DNA from: Brachynemurus nebulosus | Lineage: Eukaryota > Arthropoda > Insecta > Neuroptera > Myrmeleontidae | Assembly: GCA_035578155.1 (NCBI GenBank) | Contig: JAPWDM010000021.1 | Coordinates: forward strand, 1,789,001-1,853,000 | DNA length: 64,000 bases | Direction of reading: 5' to 3' | Shown: one piece after another, positions 42,544 to 55,393 of the stretch | Numbering within the stretch: the first letter of the stretch is position 1 | Layout: each line of letters begins with the position of its first letter | Made by a program: the position numbers and the translations under genes | Notes under the pieces: model-generated | Databases searched by the model: none | Seen by the model: the letters and a program-made list of their open reading frames with translations, nothing else | Told to the model about the DNA's origin: nothing

Positions 42544-44470
42544 TCACTAGGATGTAACCAATAGCATCATCACCGTGAGGTTTTCATGAAGCCCTACAAG
42601 TATTAAATGCACTTTAAAAAAACAGTTTTACGTAGGGTTGACCGGGGTAATTGTGAATGGATTTTCATAAACTGAGATAAAGGCGTTGTTTTAAGTATTT
42701 TTTATTTCATATATCACATTATGGTTGATTTATTTTTAATTCTACATTATTCAGGATGCACCACACAAATTTTGAGCACATACGTATGAAAAACAAAAAT
42801 TTTATAAGCCATTCGTTTCCCCGGTGCGGTTTTGCAAATCTTATGAATTTTGGGATAAAAGTGAATGCCATCAGAAAAATTATCTAGAATGGATTACAAG
42901 AGAAGTGAGGTACATCAGAGTAAAGCCCAACTAAAATTTTTCACATTTACCCCACTTTCAAATTTTTCATCATATTTTAGCGGTCACAATTTCGCTTTGT
43001 TTAATGCAAGTTATCCATACCTCAAATTTGTACCAAAAATCAAGGTTAAAAAATAAAAAAAAATTATTACAACCTAAAAATGATATTTTGATGATATTTT
43101 ATCATTTTATCAAATAAAAAATCAAAAAATTACAAGATTTTCACACAAAAACAAGGAAAATTAGACTTTTTCAAGGGAATACATTTAGTTAACATGAATA
43201 AAAAAAAAACAACAATCTATTAGGTCTAATACTGTAAATGAAAAAAAAAATGGTATTGAATTAATCCTACTGCCCTTGGACACTCACAGAAACATTGAAA
43301 ACAAGTAATTTTTCTGTTTTTGTAAGTAGTTATTGGATAAGGCAGCACAGTAATGAATTCGTAGATTGATACACAAAACATCGCTCTTTACACAATTTTT
43401 TTTTTGTATTGTTTGTACAACGGAAACTTGTACAATAAGGTCACCACCATCTTCATCAACATTTTCAACTCTGAAAAGGACACTACTGAAATTTTTGACC
43501 GACTGGAGTCATTTGTGAATGACGTTCACAATTACCCCACAATTTTAAAATCATGGGGTAATTGTGAATTGGTAATAAATTGTCCAATTTCTTTAGCAAT
43601 TGATAAGGAACCCTTTCAGGGTTTAGATCACTTCTTTAGAAGTACTTTTAACTATTTCTTACCTTTTAAAAAAAGAAAATGTATTTAAATTTTTTTTTTT
43701 TGAGGATTGGTCGAAGTAAGATACATAAAAGTTTGCAAGGGTTTTTTCAAAATAAAAAAAAGATACTAATACTTGGAGAATTGTTATCAAATTTTAATAG
43801 CATATTAAGAAAGGACAGAAAAACATACTAAGATTTGATTTTTAACAATATTAATGTTATTTTAGAAATTGAAGACATGAGTGGATGAAGGTGTTATCAC
43901 AAAATTAAAATTTTGAGAAATTCGCAATGAAAGTATTTTTAGTTGTACAAACTGCTATGTAATAAATATTATAATTATTATTTGGCTATTGGTTTGGTAC
44001 TAAAATCTTAGTAATGCATGCTTAGTAAGATCGGATGAACAGACTTTCTTAAAAGTTTTTTTTTTTAAAATAAATATGTACATAACACCTCCATTCACTG
44101 CACAGACGGGTTATAATAAATGAAACAAATAGAAGATTAATGTATTAACTTTATTAATTAAATAAAATTATTCATTTGACAATATATCCTCGTAAAAATA
44201 TCGATATTCCGGTTCGATAAATTTAAGTTGCTGTTTAATATTTTCCTTCTTTTCTGTAGATAGGGTGCCATATTTATGTTTAATACGTTCTACAATAATG
44301 TCTTTAAGATTTATGTCCCTTTTAAAATATTTACTTTTTTAAATGGTGTCATCTCATCATAACATTCTTTATAATAATATGACCCAAATTCTTCTACACG
44401 GATCCATCGAATAACATCTCTAAAATTTACTTTTTCGTTGTTCAAATTTTTTTCTGATAATTAAACTTAA
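42544..44470. other. 1.9 kb AT-rich region, possible decayed element ends
   Basis: No gene. GGGTTGACCGGGGTAATTGTG near 42638 and CACAATTACCCC near 43527 form a possible inverted pair, with a further GGGGTAATTGTGAA copy at 43556. This could be a decayed short element, but edges and target duplication are unclear. Confidence 0.35.
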
Positions 44471-44501
44471 TTTCTTTTGCAATGCTTGAATTTCCCTAAA
44501 A

Positions 44502-46046
44502 TTATCGGCCACATCCACAACCTGATTCATTCTTGAAGCATTGCGAATGATTTGTCTGTATTGCTCCGGCAAACATTTTTTTTAGTACTTTTTCTATTCT
44601 TCCGACATCTCTGTCAGAGTCTAGATATGTGTGTCCAACTTCAGGAAATTTGTGATCTATAATTTTAAAATATCCTTTTAATATCAAATATTGGCACAAA
44701 CATATCAAGTTAAAATTCCTGTTTTACCCGGCACACGAGTCTGACCATATAATCAAATGATCTTTATTCTTACAGCTGTTATCCATCTCTACATAATACA
44801 GTAGTGCAGTAGCAATCTCATTGCTTCCTCGATTTGCAACATCTTCGGTCCACGTACAAAAAATTGCTTTTTCTTCCTTTTTTTCAATTACATGAATGCC
44901 AAAGTTATAAAACCATATTTGTCTTAAATAAAAAGCTTTTGAAGTGGGTATTTTCGGTAATGGCATTGTTTGTTGTAAATCCATTGTTATAAATATTGTT
45001 TTATCCAGATATTTCCCTTTTTCTTTATCACGTTTCATTGCTTCTATAGCAATGTGATAATTTTCACGATGTTCGTCAGAAGGGTCTCCTGCATCACATG
45101 TAGAACAAGTATCGCTTTTTGGATAACCAAAATATAAATTAAAATCAGTGTTAAATATATTGTAGTATGTACTTTTTTTTACTTTGAACTTTTCAGGCAA
45201 ATTTTCTGCATCGCACATCTCCAAATAAAGTTGATACATTTTTGTCACATTAAGCAACGGCGATAAATACTGTTTATACACATTTTTATTGCGTGAGTAA
45301 TGAGACTGTTCAGCAGGAAAATTTGATATATGAGTTTTAATTTTGTTAATAATTTCAATATCAGTTTTATGTGGTCTGTTAGTGTGTTTGCCTCTACGAT
45401 CAGGCGGTGGAGCAGCAAAATCATTTTTGATTTTATCTAAAATAACATCAACATTCTTTCTCCCTATTTGATACAAACCGCATAATCCCATCTTACATAC
45501 TTCTTTTGTAACACCATTGTGTGTCACAAAATTTTGAATGTAAAAGATTTATGTTTTTTGGCATTCTTCCTTTGTCTCGCTACCGGTTTACTGATAACAT
45601 TATTAAAGAGTAATTCATTCTTACCGTTACTATCCAATCTATAAAAATCTTTTAATATGCTTTCCCTCTCCTCCATTGTAAATTTATCAGAACATTTAAG
45701 TACGTATTTTTTATGACAAAGATATCCTTCAGATGGAGTTTTTTTCGGAATAATAGTATTTTTGTAAGATACATATTCTTCACCTCACTCTCCAGCCAGT
45801 GCTAATGTTCTTTTTTTTCCATTTCTCTGGATTTTTACGACGTTTGTTGGAAACTTTTTCTTTAAATTCGAAGATTTTTTTCTTGTGTGTTAAATCACTT
45901 TGCATATTTTTTTGCAACTCACTAGTAGATTGTTCCGAAAGCGATACTTTTTCAGTAATATTCACAACTGCTCTGTCACAGATAACCAAATCTATATTAT
46001 TATTTGAAATAAATGTATTAGGTTTGTATACATTGTCTATATCCAA
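44502..46046 (-). pseudogene. DUF7869-like gene, broken copy
   Basis: Paralogue of the intact gene at 47780. Recognisable blocks: RRKNPEKWKKKN near 45830, SEGYLCHKKYVLKCSDKF near 45680, FPAEQSHYSRNKNVYKQYLS, CSTCDAGDPSDEH, TWTEDVANRGSNEIATALLYY and IIWSDSCAG, continuing after a stop as HKFPEVGHTYLDSDRDVGRI. A TAA at 44724-44726 sits where the intact relative has a Gln codon, and frame changes occur near 45535 and 45785. The gene is therefore dead. The family is multicopy in insects and probably derived from a mobile element, but I know of no established activity. Confidence 0.6.
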
Positions 46047-47779
46047 TAAATAATTATTATCATCTCGTTCTTCACTACTTGAAATTTGATCGTTTAAATT
46101 AATGCTACCAAGACTATGTGAAACATTTTTAAGTTCAGTGTAAAATTTTTGATAGTTTGTTAAAATATCCGACGATTTTATAAGATCTGGATGATTGTAT
46201 CTAGCAGACTGAAAATTGATCGTATCAGTTTGGTTAACAAAATTATCTGCTGTGTTTGAAGTAGCACCAGGACCGTGACATAAAGTTGTGGTATAAGAAC
46301 AATAATCAAGATTTTCATTTACAGGGTTAAGGTCCGTGTCATCATGTAGCGTGTTGTTAATTTCCTTAAATATTTCTCTTGATAAAGCTAGAAAAAAGAA
46401 AAAAAAACTTATTTTTTATGCTGACCAACACGCGTGTGAGGTCGCGGGTACAATCTAGTATATAAATATAAATAATGTAAAAATAGAAACCTGCCAACTA
46501 CGTATTTGATTAAAAACTATTACTAAAAGCTGATATCATTTTAGTACAAAATCTTAAAAATACATTTTAACTAGATATTAAAAGAAAAAAATAAATTAAT
46601 CCTTAAAAACCTACCTGAATGTTCAATACTTTCATTGTGCAACTAAAATTTTTCTTTTTTTGTTACATTTTGATTTTCAACGTTTTCTTTATTAATGATG
46701 AACTGATTTTCCTGTGTCATTTTTACAACAATATAAAAAAAGTCCAAAATAATTGTTATTTAAAAAAATGTACATAAGTATTGTGCGAAATCACTTGAAA
46801 ATAAATACGTTATAACATGAATAAGATCCAAGTCAATTGAAACTAATACACAGCGGGCGAGTGAGGTGCATCGGCTGTATGTTACTACATATGTTACGAG
46901 TTACAACCATGCTAAATTCTTTTTGTATAAGTATGTAGATGGATGTGTTATGTTCCGTACATAACACCTTCTTCCATTTGTCATAAATAAGTGACCATAA
47001 TCAGAGCAGGGTTGCCAGAAGTTCACATCGAAAAAGCCTGAATCCTGACGGAAAAAGCGCACACTAATAAAAAAAATCGCCCAAAATTTAAAACAAAAAA
47101 AAAAATATATGGTTTTCATTTTTTATATCATTTATTATTAAAAAATTGTTATTTAATAAATTATAAGTTAAATTATCTAACTATAATAAATTATCGTTAA
47201 TAATAACGTGTAATAGATACATGTAATTTTTTGAAATTTAACAATATGAGATTATATCGCACTGCTGTTACAAGACTGAGATAATTTGTTTTTTTTTAGT
47301 TTTGAGTAATTTACGTTTGAAATATTTTAATGTAAGATCAAAACAATTTTTTTAAAATAAAATATAGAATTTTAATCGCAAACATTTCAAATTTTATATT
47401 TAAGCTAATAAATGATAGTATTTCATATCTAAAAAATAAAATCGATATTCATTTTAGAATTTCGAGGTGTATCGAGGTAAAATGTAAAATATCCTAGTCT
47501 TGTTTTTTCTGTTTTGAATTGGAAAGTGAAAAAAGAGACAAAATAACATTTGAAAATTTTATTAGCCACATAATATTTTTAATGAAATAAAAAATAAAGA
47601 AATTGAATTAGAATAAAGAATATATTTTTGGTTTGTAAAGTAATTAAATTTCAATTTGTTTAAATTTATTTATTGTCACATTTTAAATTTTTAAAAAAAT
47701 CATGATACTGTTTAGGAATAAGATTGCTTTCACATAATGACAATAAATCTTCTTTTTTATTTTTGCTTATTACTGGTAG
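46047..47779. other. Spacer between DUF7869-like paralogues
   Basis: 46047-46390 may hold further, decayed 5' coding sequence of the broken copy (open minus-strand segments ending at a donor-like TTTATCAAGAG/CTAGCTTT junction near 46390). 46400-47779 is AT-rich and without genes. Confidence 0.4.
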
Positions 47780-49695
47780 CTACTTGTAAGCGCGACTTAA
47801 TGTGGGTTTTTGAATATTTCTCATTTTCGTAGTAATGTCACAAATTTTATAGTCTTCATCTTCGTAGCTAGTTTTGTAAAATACTATCCCTGGTTGAGAT
47901 TTTTCGATTTTTATAACTTTAATATCATTAAGATTAATCTTTTCTCCATTTATATTTATATCAAATATTTTTGTTACTTTTTCTTGCACATTCTTCCAAT
48001 CGATAATATCTTCTGTTTGTATTTCCTTAACAATGTATGGTTTTCCTTGTTTTTTGGCCGTTTTAATGATTGTAATTATTTCTAGCGGTACGTAGATTGG
48101 TCCGCTTTTTAGAACTCGTTTCTTTTGTTTTTCAATACAGGAATGCATGGAATCGCCCTCGTTTTGTGTGTGTCCTGTTATCAAATATTTGTGAGTTATT
48201 GACTTAATTTCTAAATATTTCACACAATACAAATACATACTAAACAAAAATTTGTTTTTATTTTGTGCATAACAATTATCTGTATAAATAATTACATCTT
48301 GACCTATACAATGTGTTTTAAGATAATCATACAAACAAGAAGCTATCTCATTTGCTCCTCTTTTAGCAACTGCTTCATGCCAAACAAAACAATGGCCATC
48401 TTTTTCTTTCAAATCAAATATTGTGAAATTAAATAAATTTAACTTGCTTTTATAAAAGAATGTCGAGATATTTCCATTAGGAAGAGGTATAACTGCTTCT
48501 AAATCAGCAACAATTACTTTTCCTGAAAAATTGGATTTGTCCGTCATCTTTTCCTCTCTTGCCAAATTTTTTTTCTTGATATGACTTTTGTACGCATTTT
48601 CCAATTTTAGTTTTTCTTCATTAGTAGAATTTTTATATGTTTCACAATAAGAGCAGAAATCTTTCTTTGGTTGAAAAAAACCATAATTATAATTATTTTT
48701 AAAAATGTTCCTATAAATATGGAATTTAATTATGGGCTTTGCTTGTGCATGTCGTATTTCGGTGTAGAGATTATACATCTGTTTTATAGTTAAGGAACCT
48801 TCTAAAAATTGTCGATTAGTTTGCTGGCGAAGATAATGTGATTCTATGCGGGGGAAACTTTCAATATGATTTTTAACACTTTCAATTAAATCATCGGGTG
48901 TTTTCTTTTGTTTCCCATGTTTCCCACGTTTTTCCTTTTCCAAAAAATCCATATTATTAATTTTATTTAAAACAGTACTTACTGTGTTATTCGAAATTGC
49001 TAATGTTGATATAAAAAACTTTTTACAGATTCTTATACGTTTTTCACCTATTTCAAAAAAATACATTATATTCGGTTTTCTTGACGCATTACTCTTACGT
49101 CTTTTAGTTGGAGTACGTTTTATATTTTTATAAATAAATTCGCGCTGTAAATTTTTGTCGGCTAACTGGTAAAAAGTTTCAAAAATTTCTCTACGATTTT
49201 CATAATTAACTTTTTCTTTACATTTTAAACGGCAATTGATGCTGCAACCAGATCCGATAGATTTTTCCTCTCGAAATTTACCAGTTGCAGTTATGTAAAA
49301 TTCACCGCTATTAACCATTCGCTTTTTTATATTTCTAGCCCAATTTTTTTCATTGGATCGTCTTTTAAAATGTTTATTTTGGGTCGATACACTTGCATTT
49401 TCTATATTTTCATTATCACTAGGATCAGATTTCGAAATAATTTCATTCTCAACATACGATTTTTTATCTGAATCAGTATCAGATTGTGCAACAAGAATTG
49501 ATTTGGATGTATCGCTTGTTACATTAGAATCGAAAATATCTTTAAATAATCGGTGACGCTTATTATTAATAACTGGGGTATAATCTGGATCGTTATCCGA
49601 ATCATCAATAAAATCTGTTGAAGATTCTGACCAGTTTGACTGATCCATAAGATAAATTGGAGTATTTTTCGTAATACTACTTTCATTGGCATCAC
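47780..49695 (-). CDS. DUF7869-like protein, intact main exon
   Basis: A single uninterrupted exon of more than 630 codons. N-terminal about 130 residues are acidic, Ser-rich and disordered (DNDPDYTPV...), then KNWARNIKKRMVNSGEFYITATG and a Cys-rich segment (GCSINCRLKCKEKVNYENR). The middle has CSYCETY. The C-terminal domain has VIVADLEAVIPLP, FVWHEAVAKRGANEIASCLY, VIIYTDNCYAQNKNKF and ITGHTQNEGDSMHSCIEKQKKR. Those spaced acidic residues and the GHTxNExDxxHS motif are hallmarks of this insect repeat family; an RNase H-like fold is an inference. A small intron (49696-49770) joins it in frame to an upstream exon. Confidence 0.72.
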
Positions 49696-49770
49696 CTAAC
49701 GATAAACAAATAATTATATTTAAATCGACTTATAATTTTTAAATTTATTTTTCAGAAAAATAGTGCTTAC
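49696..49770 (-). other. 75-bp intron of the DUF7869-like gene
   Basis: Donor CTAAAG|GTAAGC and acceptor TTATCGTTAG|GTGATG, with the open frame continuing on both sides. The upstream exon (from 49771) encodes SWNNSESTNYSRISK, which resembles the SNWSESSTDF at the old ATG; the true start lies further upstream and was not located. Confidence 0.6.
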
Positions 49771-49859
49771 CTTTAGAAATTCTAGAGTAATTTGTACTTT
49801 CAGAATTATTCCAAGACACAGTAACGTTTAAAACAATACTCGTATATTATTTAAAAACT

Positions 49860-50472
49860 TAAGAAACATTAAATGCTCCCTGAATATTAAATTCAATAAA
49901 ATGATTCTCTAACAATTCACTAAAATAGAATAAATTCGTATTGTTGTTATTATAAAGAAATATTTTATACTGACTGTAATTATGTAGCTGTATGGAATTT
50001 TTATAATATACATTTATAAAATCAAGTTTAAACTTGTTAAAGGTGAAACACATATAAGCAATACTGGGATAAGTTGACATATCTCTGTATTGCACAATCT
50101 GAAATGTTAAAATTGTAAAAATGCTATACTGGTTTATATAGTAATAACTCTGAAATTTCGAATTATTTCAAATATTTAAATATTCCAGTACAAAGTTCAT
50201 TCATTTTTACATAACGTAGTGCAAATAACTCAAAACACTGAATTTGCAAAATATCCCAGTTTTGTAACACTAGCGCGATATAAAGATAAAGATACGAGTC
50301 AATATGCATGTACAGATTTAATTACAATTTTAACATTTCTAGTAGTATTTCTTCTTCCTCTTGTTTTTCTTCACGAGTTTTTTTTTTTTTTTATATATGC
50401 TGAAATTGAAATTAAGTATGTCGTCACTTGGCTCGAATTTACTACAGCATATTTCATCCTCTTCTAAACTCA
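49860..50472. other. AT-rich spacer before the second Polinton
   Basis: No recognisable gene; short ORFs on both strands look random. Confidence 0.4.
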
Positions 50473-51352
50473 AGTAGATAAGCTATACCGGTACGATGAC
50501 ACCGTAAAACTAACCAACTTGAACCCTTTTGCCAATGTTTGAATTCGTGCAACTTGGCGGTACTACACATTCCGAACTGATGAGCCATCAAACTGTATCG
50601 ATGTGCAAACCTTGATCTTTGACCCCACACGCGCTCATACTGTTGACCTTGAAATTCCTGAGACATGAGTCATCACCTCAACAACCACACAAGTAGTTAA
50701 CCAATTATGCGTCATCACAATTTAGTTATCACAATTTGGATTTGTGTTAACACATTACCAGCCATAGTTTTTGAATGCAAACCTAACACATGCGCAGACT
50801 GAATTATAGTACATGACGCATGCGCAGACTGAATTTTAGGTCACAAATTGATAGATGAGGTACACTACCGCGTCAAAAATGTGGGGCTACCCTAACTCAG
50901 GGGTCGCCCCAAACTTTTGACACCGTACTTCTCTTTGACATACCGTACGTCATCTTAAACGAAAGGTGCACTACCACGTCAAAAATGTGGGGAACACCCT
51001 AACTCAGGGGGTGGCCCCAAACTTTTGACATGGTAGTGTACTTAAATTTTTGGTACACTACCATGTCAAAAGTGTGGACACCCCTGACTAAAAAGGTATT
51101 CGATCACTTTTTGAAGCGTACTGTGCTTATTTTATGTGTACATGAAAACCTTGACCTCAACACGCGCTTGCCTTAACTGCGTCATCTTAAACGGACAAAG
51201 AAACCGTTTAATTCGGTCCCTAACGATAAATTTTGTGGGTGCACTGTACCAAGCGCTAGCCGCAATCATGATTTTAAGAACTAACGTCAGACTCCAGACT
51301 TCAGACTTCAGAGTCCAGATTTCAGACCTCTACTGTACTGCCGGAAATTGGA
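50473..51352 (+). repeat. Second Polinton left terminal inverted repeat
   Basis: About 880 bp, diverged from the intact Polinton's repeat but collinear with it, including a tandem CACTACCRCGTCAAAAATGTG block. Its inner part pairs with 59095-59242. Confidence 0.85.
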
Positions 51353-51555
51353 TTTCAACTGTACTGCATAATATTTTTATATATAATTAACCTTGAAAAA
51401 CTTATTAGTTTTAGAATTTTATCAGCTTAAAATAAGTTTATTTTCGCTGAATGTTTATTTTAGCAGACCTTGAAAGCAGATTGTAAAACATCATTTAAGA
51501 ATTTGAGTATAACACAAAGCTATTTCTAGGATAATTTATAAATCAAATGAAAATT

Positions 51556-53174
51556 TGACACCAAAAAAAAGAAAAAAATTAAAACAATTTAAGTTAAGAG
51601 GTGGCCAAAAGATTTTATAATGATAGTTGATTAATTAATTAATGAAATCTAATTGAAGGCGCCATTAAATAAAAATTAAAAAAATGAAATAAAAAAAGCG
51701 TGGATTGAGTTAAATTAAGAGGAACCGGCTCCTCGACTACGAAGAGACGCGACTCCTGCACTAGGGACGATGCCCCCAAATTTATTTACTGTGCTGGGCC
51801 CAAATACAGTATGTAGAGACCCTTGAGAATTTGAAATATGGTTTTAAGCGTCTAAGATAGTTTTTTTTTTACTGAAGGCCCCAAATTTTTAAAAAATACT
51901 AGGACTATTTTTCTGTAAATATGGTATGTAGGAAATCGTAAATAATAATAATTTGAAAAATAAATTTAAATCTAACTTTATTTAATCTTAAATAAGTTTT
52001 TCTGTTAAACAAGTTACACAAAGTTAACAATCAAAGCATATGCTTTGACGATATTTTTTTTAAAAATGGCTGAATGTGTATGAATTTTTATTGAAAGATG
52101 CAAATAGTAAAGAATTTTACATAATATTTCAAAATTTAAAACGTTTTAACAACATATTTAAAACATTCAAAATGGCGAATAAGTTATGTAACAATTTTAA
52201 AGAAAAAATTTATATTAACTATAAATAAATTTTGTTACTAATAAAAATAGAATTATATATAAGTTTTAAATACTAAATCTACATATCGCAATCTTTACTT
52301 AACAGAAATGATTAATTAGCATTTAACTGCGGGATACGATATTTTATATCTAGAAACATGATAATGTTTCAATGTTGGGAGATACAATTGGCATTATGGA
52401 GCCAATCAAATAAAATATATATATTAAAATAATAAAAAAAGGAAAATTTATTAATATTTCTACCTAAACAGCGCTGATTTGTCCTTCCGAAAACCAAACA
52501 TGCATGGCGCCATCTTGCAGAGTCATTTGTAAAATATTACACCGGATTTTAAAAAGAACTATAACTATATTTATACCATTTTATTCTTGTTGGAATTTTA
52601 GTAAAGTTATGTTAAAAATGAAAATATATTAAAAGAAAAAAAATATGAAATTACATCACCCATGTTCAGATACAAAATATTATTGTACAGAGCAGGCGTC
52701 GAAAGCGTGTTTTTGCCTACTTGGAATGTACACCAAGTAATAATTACGTACCTTGTTAGACAAAAGCAACACAACATGTTACAATACTACTATCCTAATT
52801 GTATAAATACTTTATTGCGCGCTTGAAAATAGTTACAGCTTTATTGTATGTAAATTTTAAATTTCTATTAAGAAATCTTTAACTGACTATTTAATTGTCG
52901 ACCGGTGACAGTTTGTTGAATAATTAAATCAAAAAACCAAAGTTGAACTATTTTCTTTTAATCAATTAAGTATGAAAACTAAAAGTGCACTACTTTTTTT
53001 ATCAAAACAGGAATAAAGAAATGTATAAGTGTTATTGGAGTTTGCGCGTTGCATTCATCATACTAAATATCGAATAATTTTAGTCAATAACGAATCAATA
53101 TCACACAGCATCAAAATTGTCAATAAAATACATTATGTACTCTACGCGCAAACAGAATTGTCACATCCGTGACA
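51556..53174. mobile_element. 1.6 kb TG...CA insertion with AATT duplication (possible solo LTR)
   Basis: The right arm preserves the uninterrupted site (GAAAATTATCTTAA read inward). In the left arm the same site is opened after GAAAATT and closed by AATTATCTTAA, giving a 4-bp AATT duplication. The insertion starts TGACACC and ends CCGTGACA, encodes nothing recognisable, and includes a less AT-rich patch (51710-51800). TG...CA ends with a short duplication fit a solo LTR, although 1.6 kb would be long. A non-autonomous DNA element is the alternative. Confidence 0.55.
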
Positions 53175-53876
53175 AATTATCTTAATACCTACACACCTGT
53201 ATATTACGTATAAACTCTGCATATTAATAATAATGTGTATTCTATTTCTTGTTTATGATTAGACTGAATACACAATCTAATTATAAAATTATTTATAAAC
53301 ATTGCAAAAATTTGCTTAATCAGCAAAATCATTGTATGTATATCATTTTAATACTGATTCATATTTATATTTCAGTAAAGAACACAAGTCATTTCTTGAT
53401 ATCTTAATCAGCATAAAATTTCAAATTTTTTTGGTTTTAATTACTATAATATAAACACGTTGTTTAATATAAAAATTATAACAGTAACTGAGTTGATAAA
53501 TTTTTATAGATTAGTAGGTATATTAGAGATTTCACATGTAAAATCAAAATTTCGAATTTGCTACTTTATCATTAACACACATACACATACATATATATAT
53601 AAATATAACGGGTGTATATTTAATATTTTTAATAAATATTTTAGTATACAGGGTGTATCATTGGACATGCTTTTCAATTAGAATGGTAAATATCATTAGA
53701 TTTTTTTCAATACTTTTATAGGTTAACGAAAGAAAATTCTTCCTGTAAAAAATAGGAGAATTTAGGCTAACAATTAACTAAAACGCACATAATTTTTTTT
53801 TTAATTTTATTTATATAATATGTATACAAAAATATTAAATTGCTTAAATATATTTGTTACATAAAGTCTATTTATT

Positions 53877-54360
53877 TTCCATATAAAAATTTTTTAAAAG
53901 AATACAATTTTCTAATGAACAAATTTTATCTGAATGAAGCATACAACGTCTAGAATAATATTCATCTCACAGATTGGAAATCTTCGGTACATCAAATATT
54001 TCTTCCAAATTCAAATTCCACGACTGGTTTTCGGTGTCATCAAACAAATTTGAAATCCATTTCTTCTTTTCACTACCCTTGACGTATATGACATCAAACT
54101 TCTTTAATATAGGTTTCAATATGGTATGAAATTTTTTGTACGGAATAAATCCATACGACCCAGGGATAAATGCCATGTCAATTTCGGCAAAGCCAACGTG
54201 CAGCAACCCGTTCATATTTCTTCGGCAGTTCGTTGAAATCAAACGATGCGTCGAATATAAGATGTAATATTTCATCCGAATTTTCCGCAGCGATACCAAC
54301 TTCTTTAAATGAAAATTGGTTGTTAGCTCCTTGATAGCCTTGTATATTAAGAAACGCCAT
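53877..54360 (-). pseudogene. Polinton conserved hypothetical protein, broken copy
   Basis: Homologue of the gene at 20606-21091. It keeps the ATG (54360, MAFLNIQGYQG) and most of the protein (SYGFIPYKKFHTILKPIL, VIYVKGSEKKKWISNLF, LEEIFDVPKIS). A frame change near 54190 and a stop near 53967 break it. Only its C-terminal quarter is also present, inverted, in the right arm (57985-58205). Confidence 0.8.
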
Positions 54361-54439
54361 TTTTTACCGCCGCACCGCCGTAGAACTGAAATTATTTACA
54401 CAATCCACAACTTTGTATAAAATAATTAAAAGTGGTGAG

Positions 54440-54500
54440 GATAGTTAGTTAATTTGTGGGATGTATTCGAAAATAGCTACTAATAGCTATTGCCAGTTTA
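54440..54500 (-). pseudogene. Major capsid protein remnant
   Basis: Only about 60 bases match the 3' end of the capsid gene of the intact Polinton (TTAGTTA...GATGTATTCGAAAAT, then GCTATTGC). The next recognisable sequence is the start of the same gene at 54540, so more than 1 kb has been deleted internally. Confidence 0.6.
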
Positions 54501-54528
54501 CAATCAAATTACAAACTGTTAATAATGT

Positions 54529-54738
54529 TCAACACATTGGTGAGTACCATGTTCTTTTCACTTTAAGACCTAGTGATTTAAGAAATGCTAAATTTTCGGG
54601 TGAAATATGTTGTTGATTAAATGGTTTACGTTTAATGATCTTATGTTTCGAAAACCCTTTGCTAAGTTGGCTAGCGGTGAACTGCTCTGAATTGTAAATT
54701 AACATGAAATCGAAATCGAAATGCAATTGTTTTACCAC
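54529..54738 (-). CDS. Small conserved Polinton protein, second copy (69 aa)
   Basis: Homologue of the 63-aa protein at 22341-22532. Both share MLIYN(L/S)EQ near the start, a KRK(A/P)F(K/N)QQ(R/H)ISPE block and LAFL(E/K)(A/S)LG(H/L)KVKR. The frame here starts 5 residues earlier in a reading that includes former penton sequence. It stays open although its capsid and penton neighbours have been destroyed, so either decay is recent or it is retained by chance. Confidence 0.55.
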   Translation of the reverse strand: MVKQLHFDFDFMLIYNSEQFTASQLSKGFSKHKIIKRKPFNQQHISPENLAFLKSLGLKVKRTWYSPMC

Positions 54739-54835
54739 GAAAGTATAATTTTCAACGAAAGAGATGTTAACTCTTTGACAACCACCGTTAAATAGACAAT
54801 ATTTTGTGTAAGTTCAACTATTTTATACCCATTAA
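54700..54835 (-). pseudogene. Penton protein remnant
   Basis: Matches the C-terminal 45 codons or so of the intact penton gene (22540-22690), including the segment around AATTTTCAACGAAAGAGATG and CAACTATTTTATACCC, with internal deletions. Part of it is duplicated in the right arm near 57930-57975. Confidence 0.6.
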
Positions 54836-54929
54836 CCATGATAATGTATGTATGAGCCCTTTAACCATGATAAGGTGTATTAGCTGGAATATAGCTCAGC
54901 AAATTATATAGCGGTGGTGACGTAACACA

Positions 54930-55285
54930 CAAATGTGGTGGTTGTGTTGCGGTTGTGTGATGGTGGCGGTGGTATATGTGTGGCGGTGGCGGTGTTTGTG
55001 TGGTGGTTTTGTGGTGGTAGCGGTGGTTGTGTGGCGGTTGTGGTGTTTGTGTGGTGATGGCGGTGGTGTTTTTGTGGCGGTGGCGGTGTTTGTGTGGTGG
55101 TTTTGTGGTGGTGGTGGTTGTGGTGTTTTTGTGGCGGTAGCGGTGGTTGTTTGGCGGTTGTGGCGGTGACGGTGTTTGGTGGCGGTTATGTGGCGGCTGT
55201 GTGGTGGTGGCGGTGGGGATGGTTTTGTGTGGTGGTGGCGGTGGTTGTGTGGCGGTTGTGGTGATAGCGGGGTAGTAGCGGTGTT
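54930..55285. repeat. GGTGGCGGT-type minisatellite (left copy)
   Basis: About 350 bases of degenerate GTGGYGGTN units mixed with TGTTTGTGTGGTGG blocks; very GC-rich and strand-asymmetric (G on the plus strand). It is the mirror of the array at 57515-57835. Open frames through it on either strand give His/Thr/Pro-rich or Gly/Val/Cys/Trp-rich peptides, which I do not treat as genes. Confidence 0.9.
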
Positions 55286-55393
55286 TGCAGTTGAAGTGAA
55301 CAACTTATCATTAATTCTATCGAAGCAGCAATTCACTGTAGACAATGAATCGGTGGTGACATCTCGCGGTGTTTGTTGAACGCAATATCTAAA

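Noticed and set aside
42638..43570. Inverted GGGGTAATTGTGAA copies as element ends
   Set aside because: Copies occur in both orientations without clear edges, pairing beyond about 15 bases or a target duplication.
54896..55345. His/Thr/Pro-rich and Gly/Val/Trp-rich ORFs over the minisatellites (also 57384-57903)
   Set aside because: They follow the repeat array on both strands and in several frames, and appear in mirror image because of the palindrome; low complexity explains them better than a gene.
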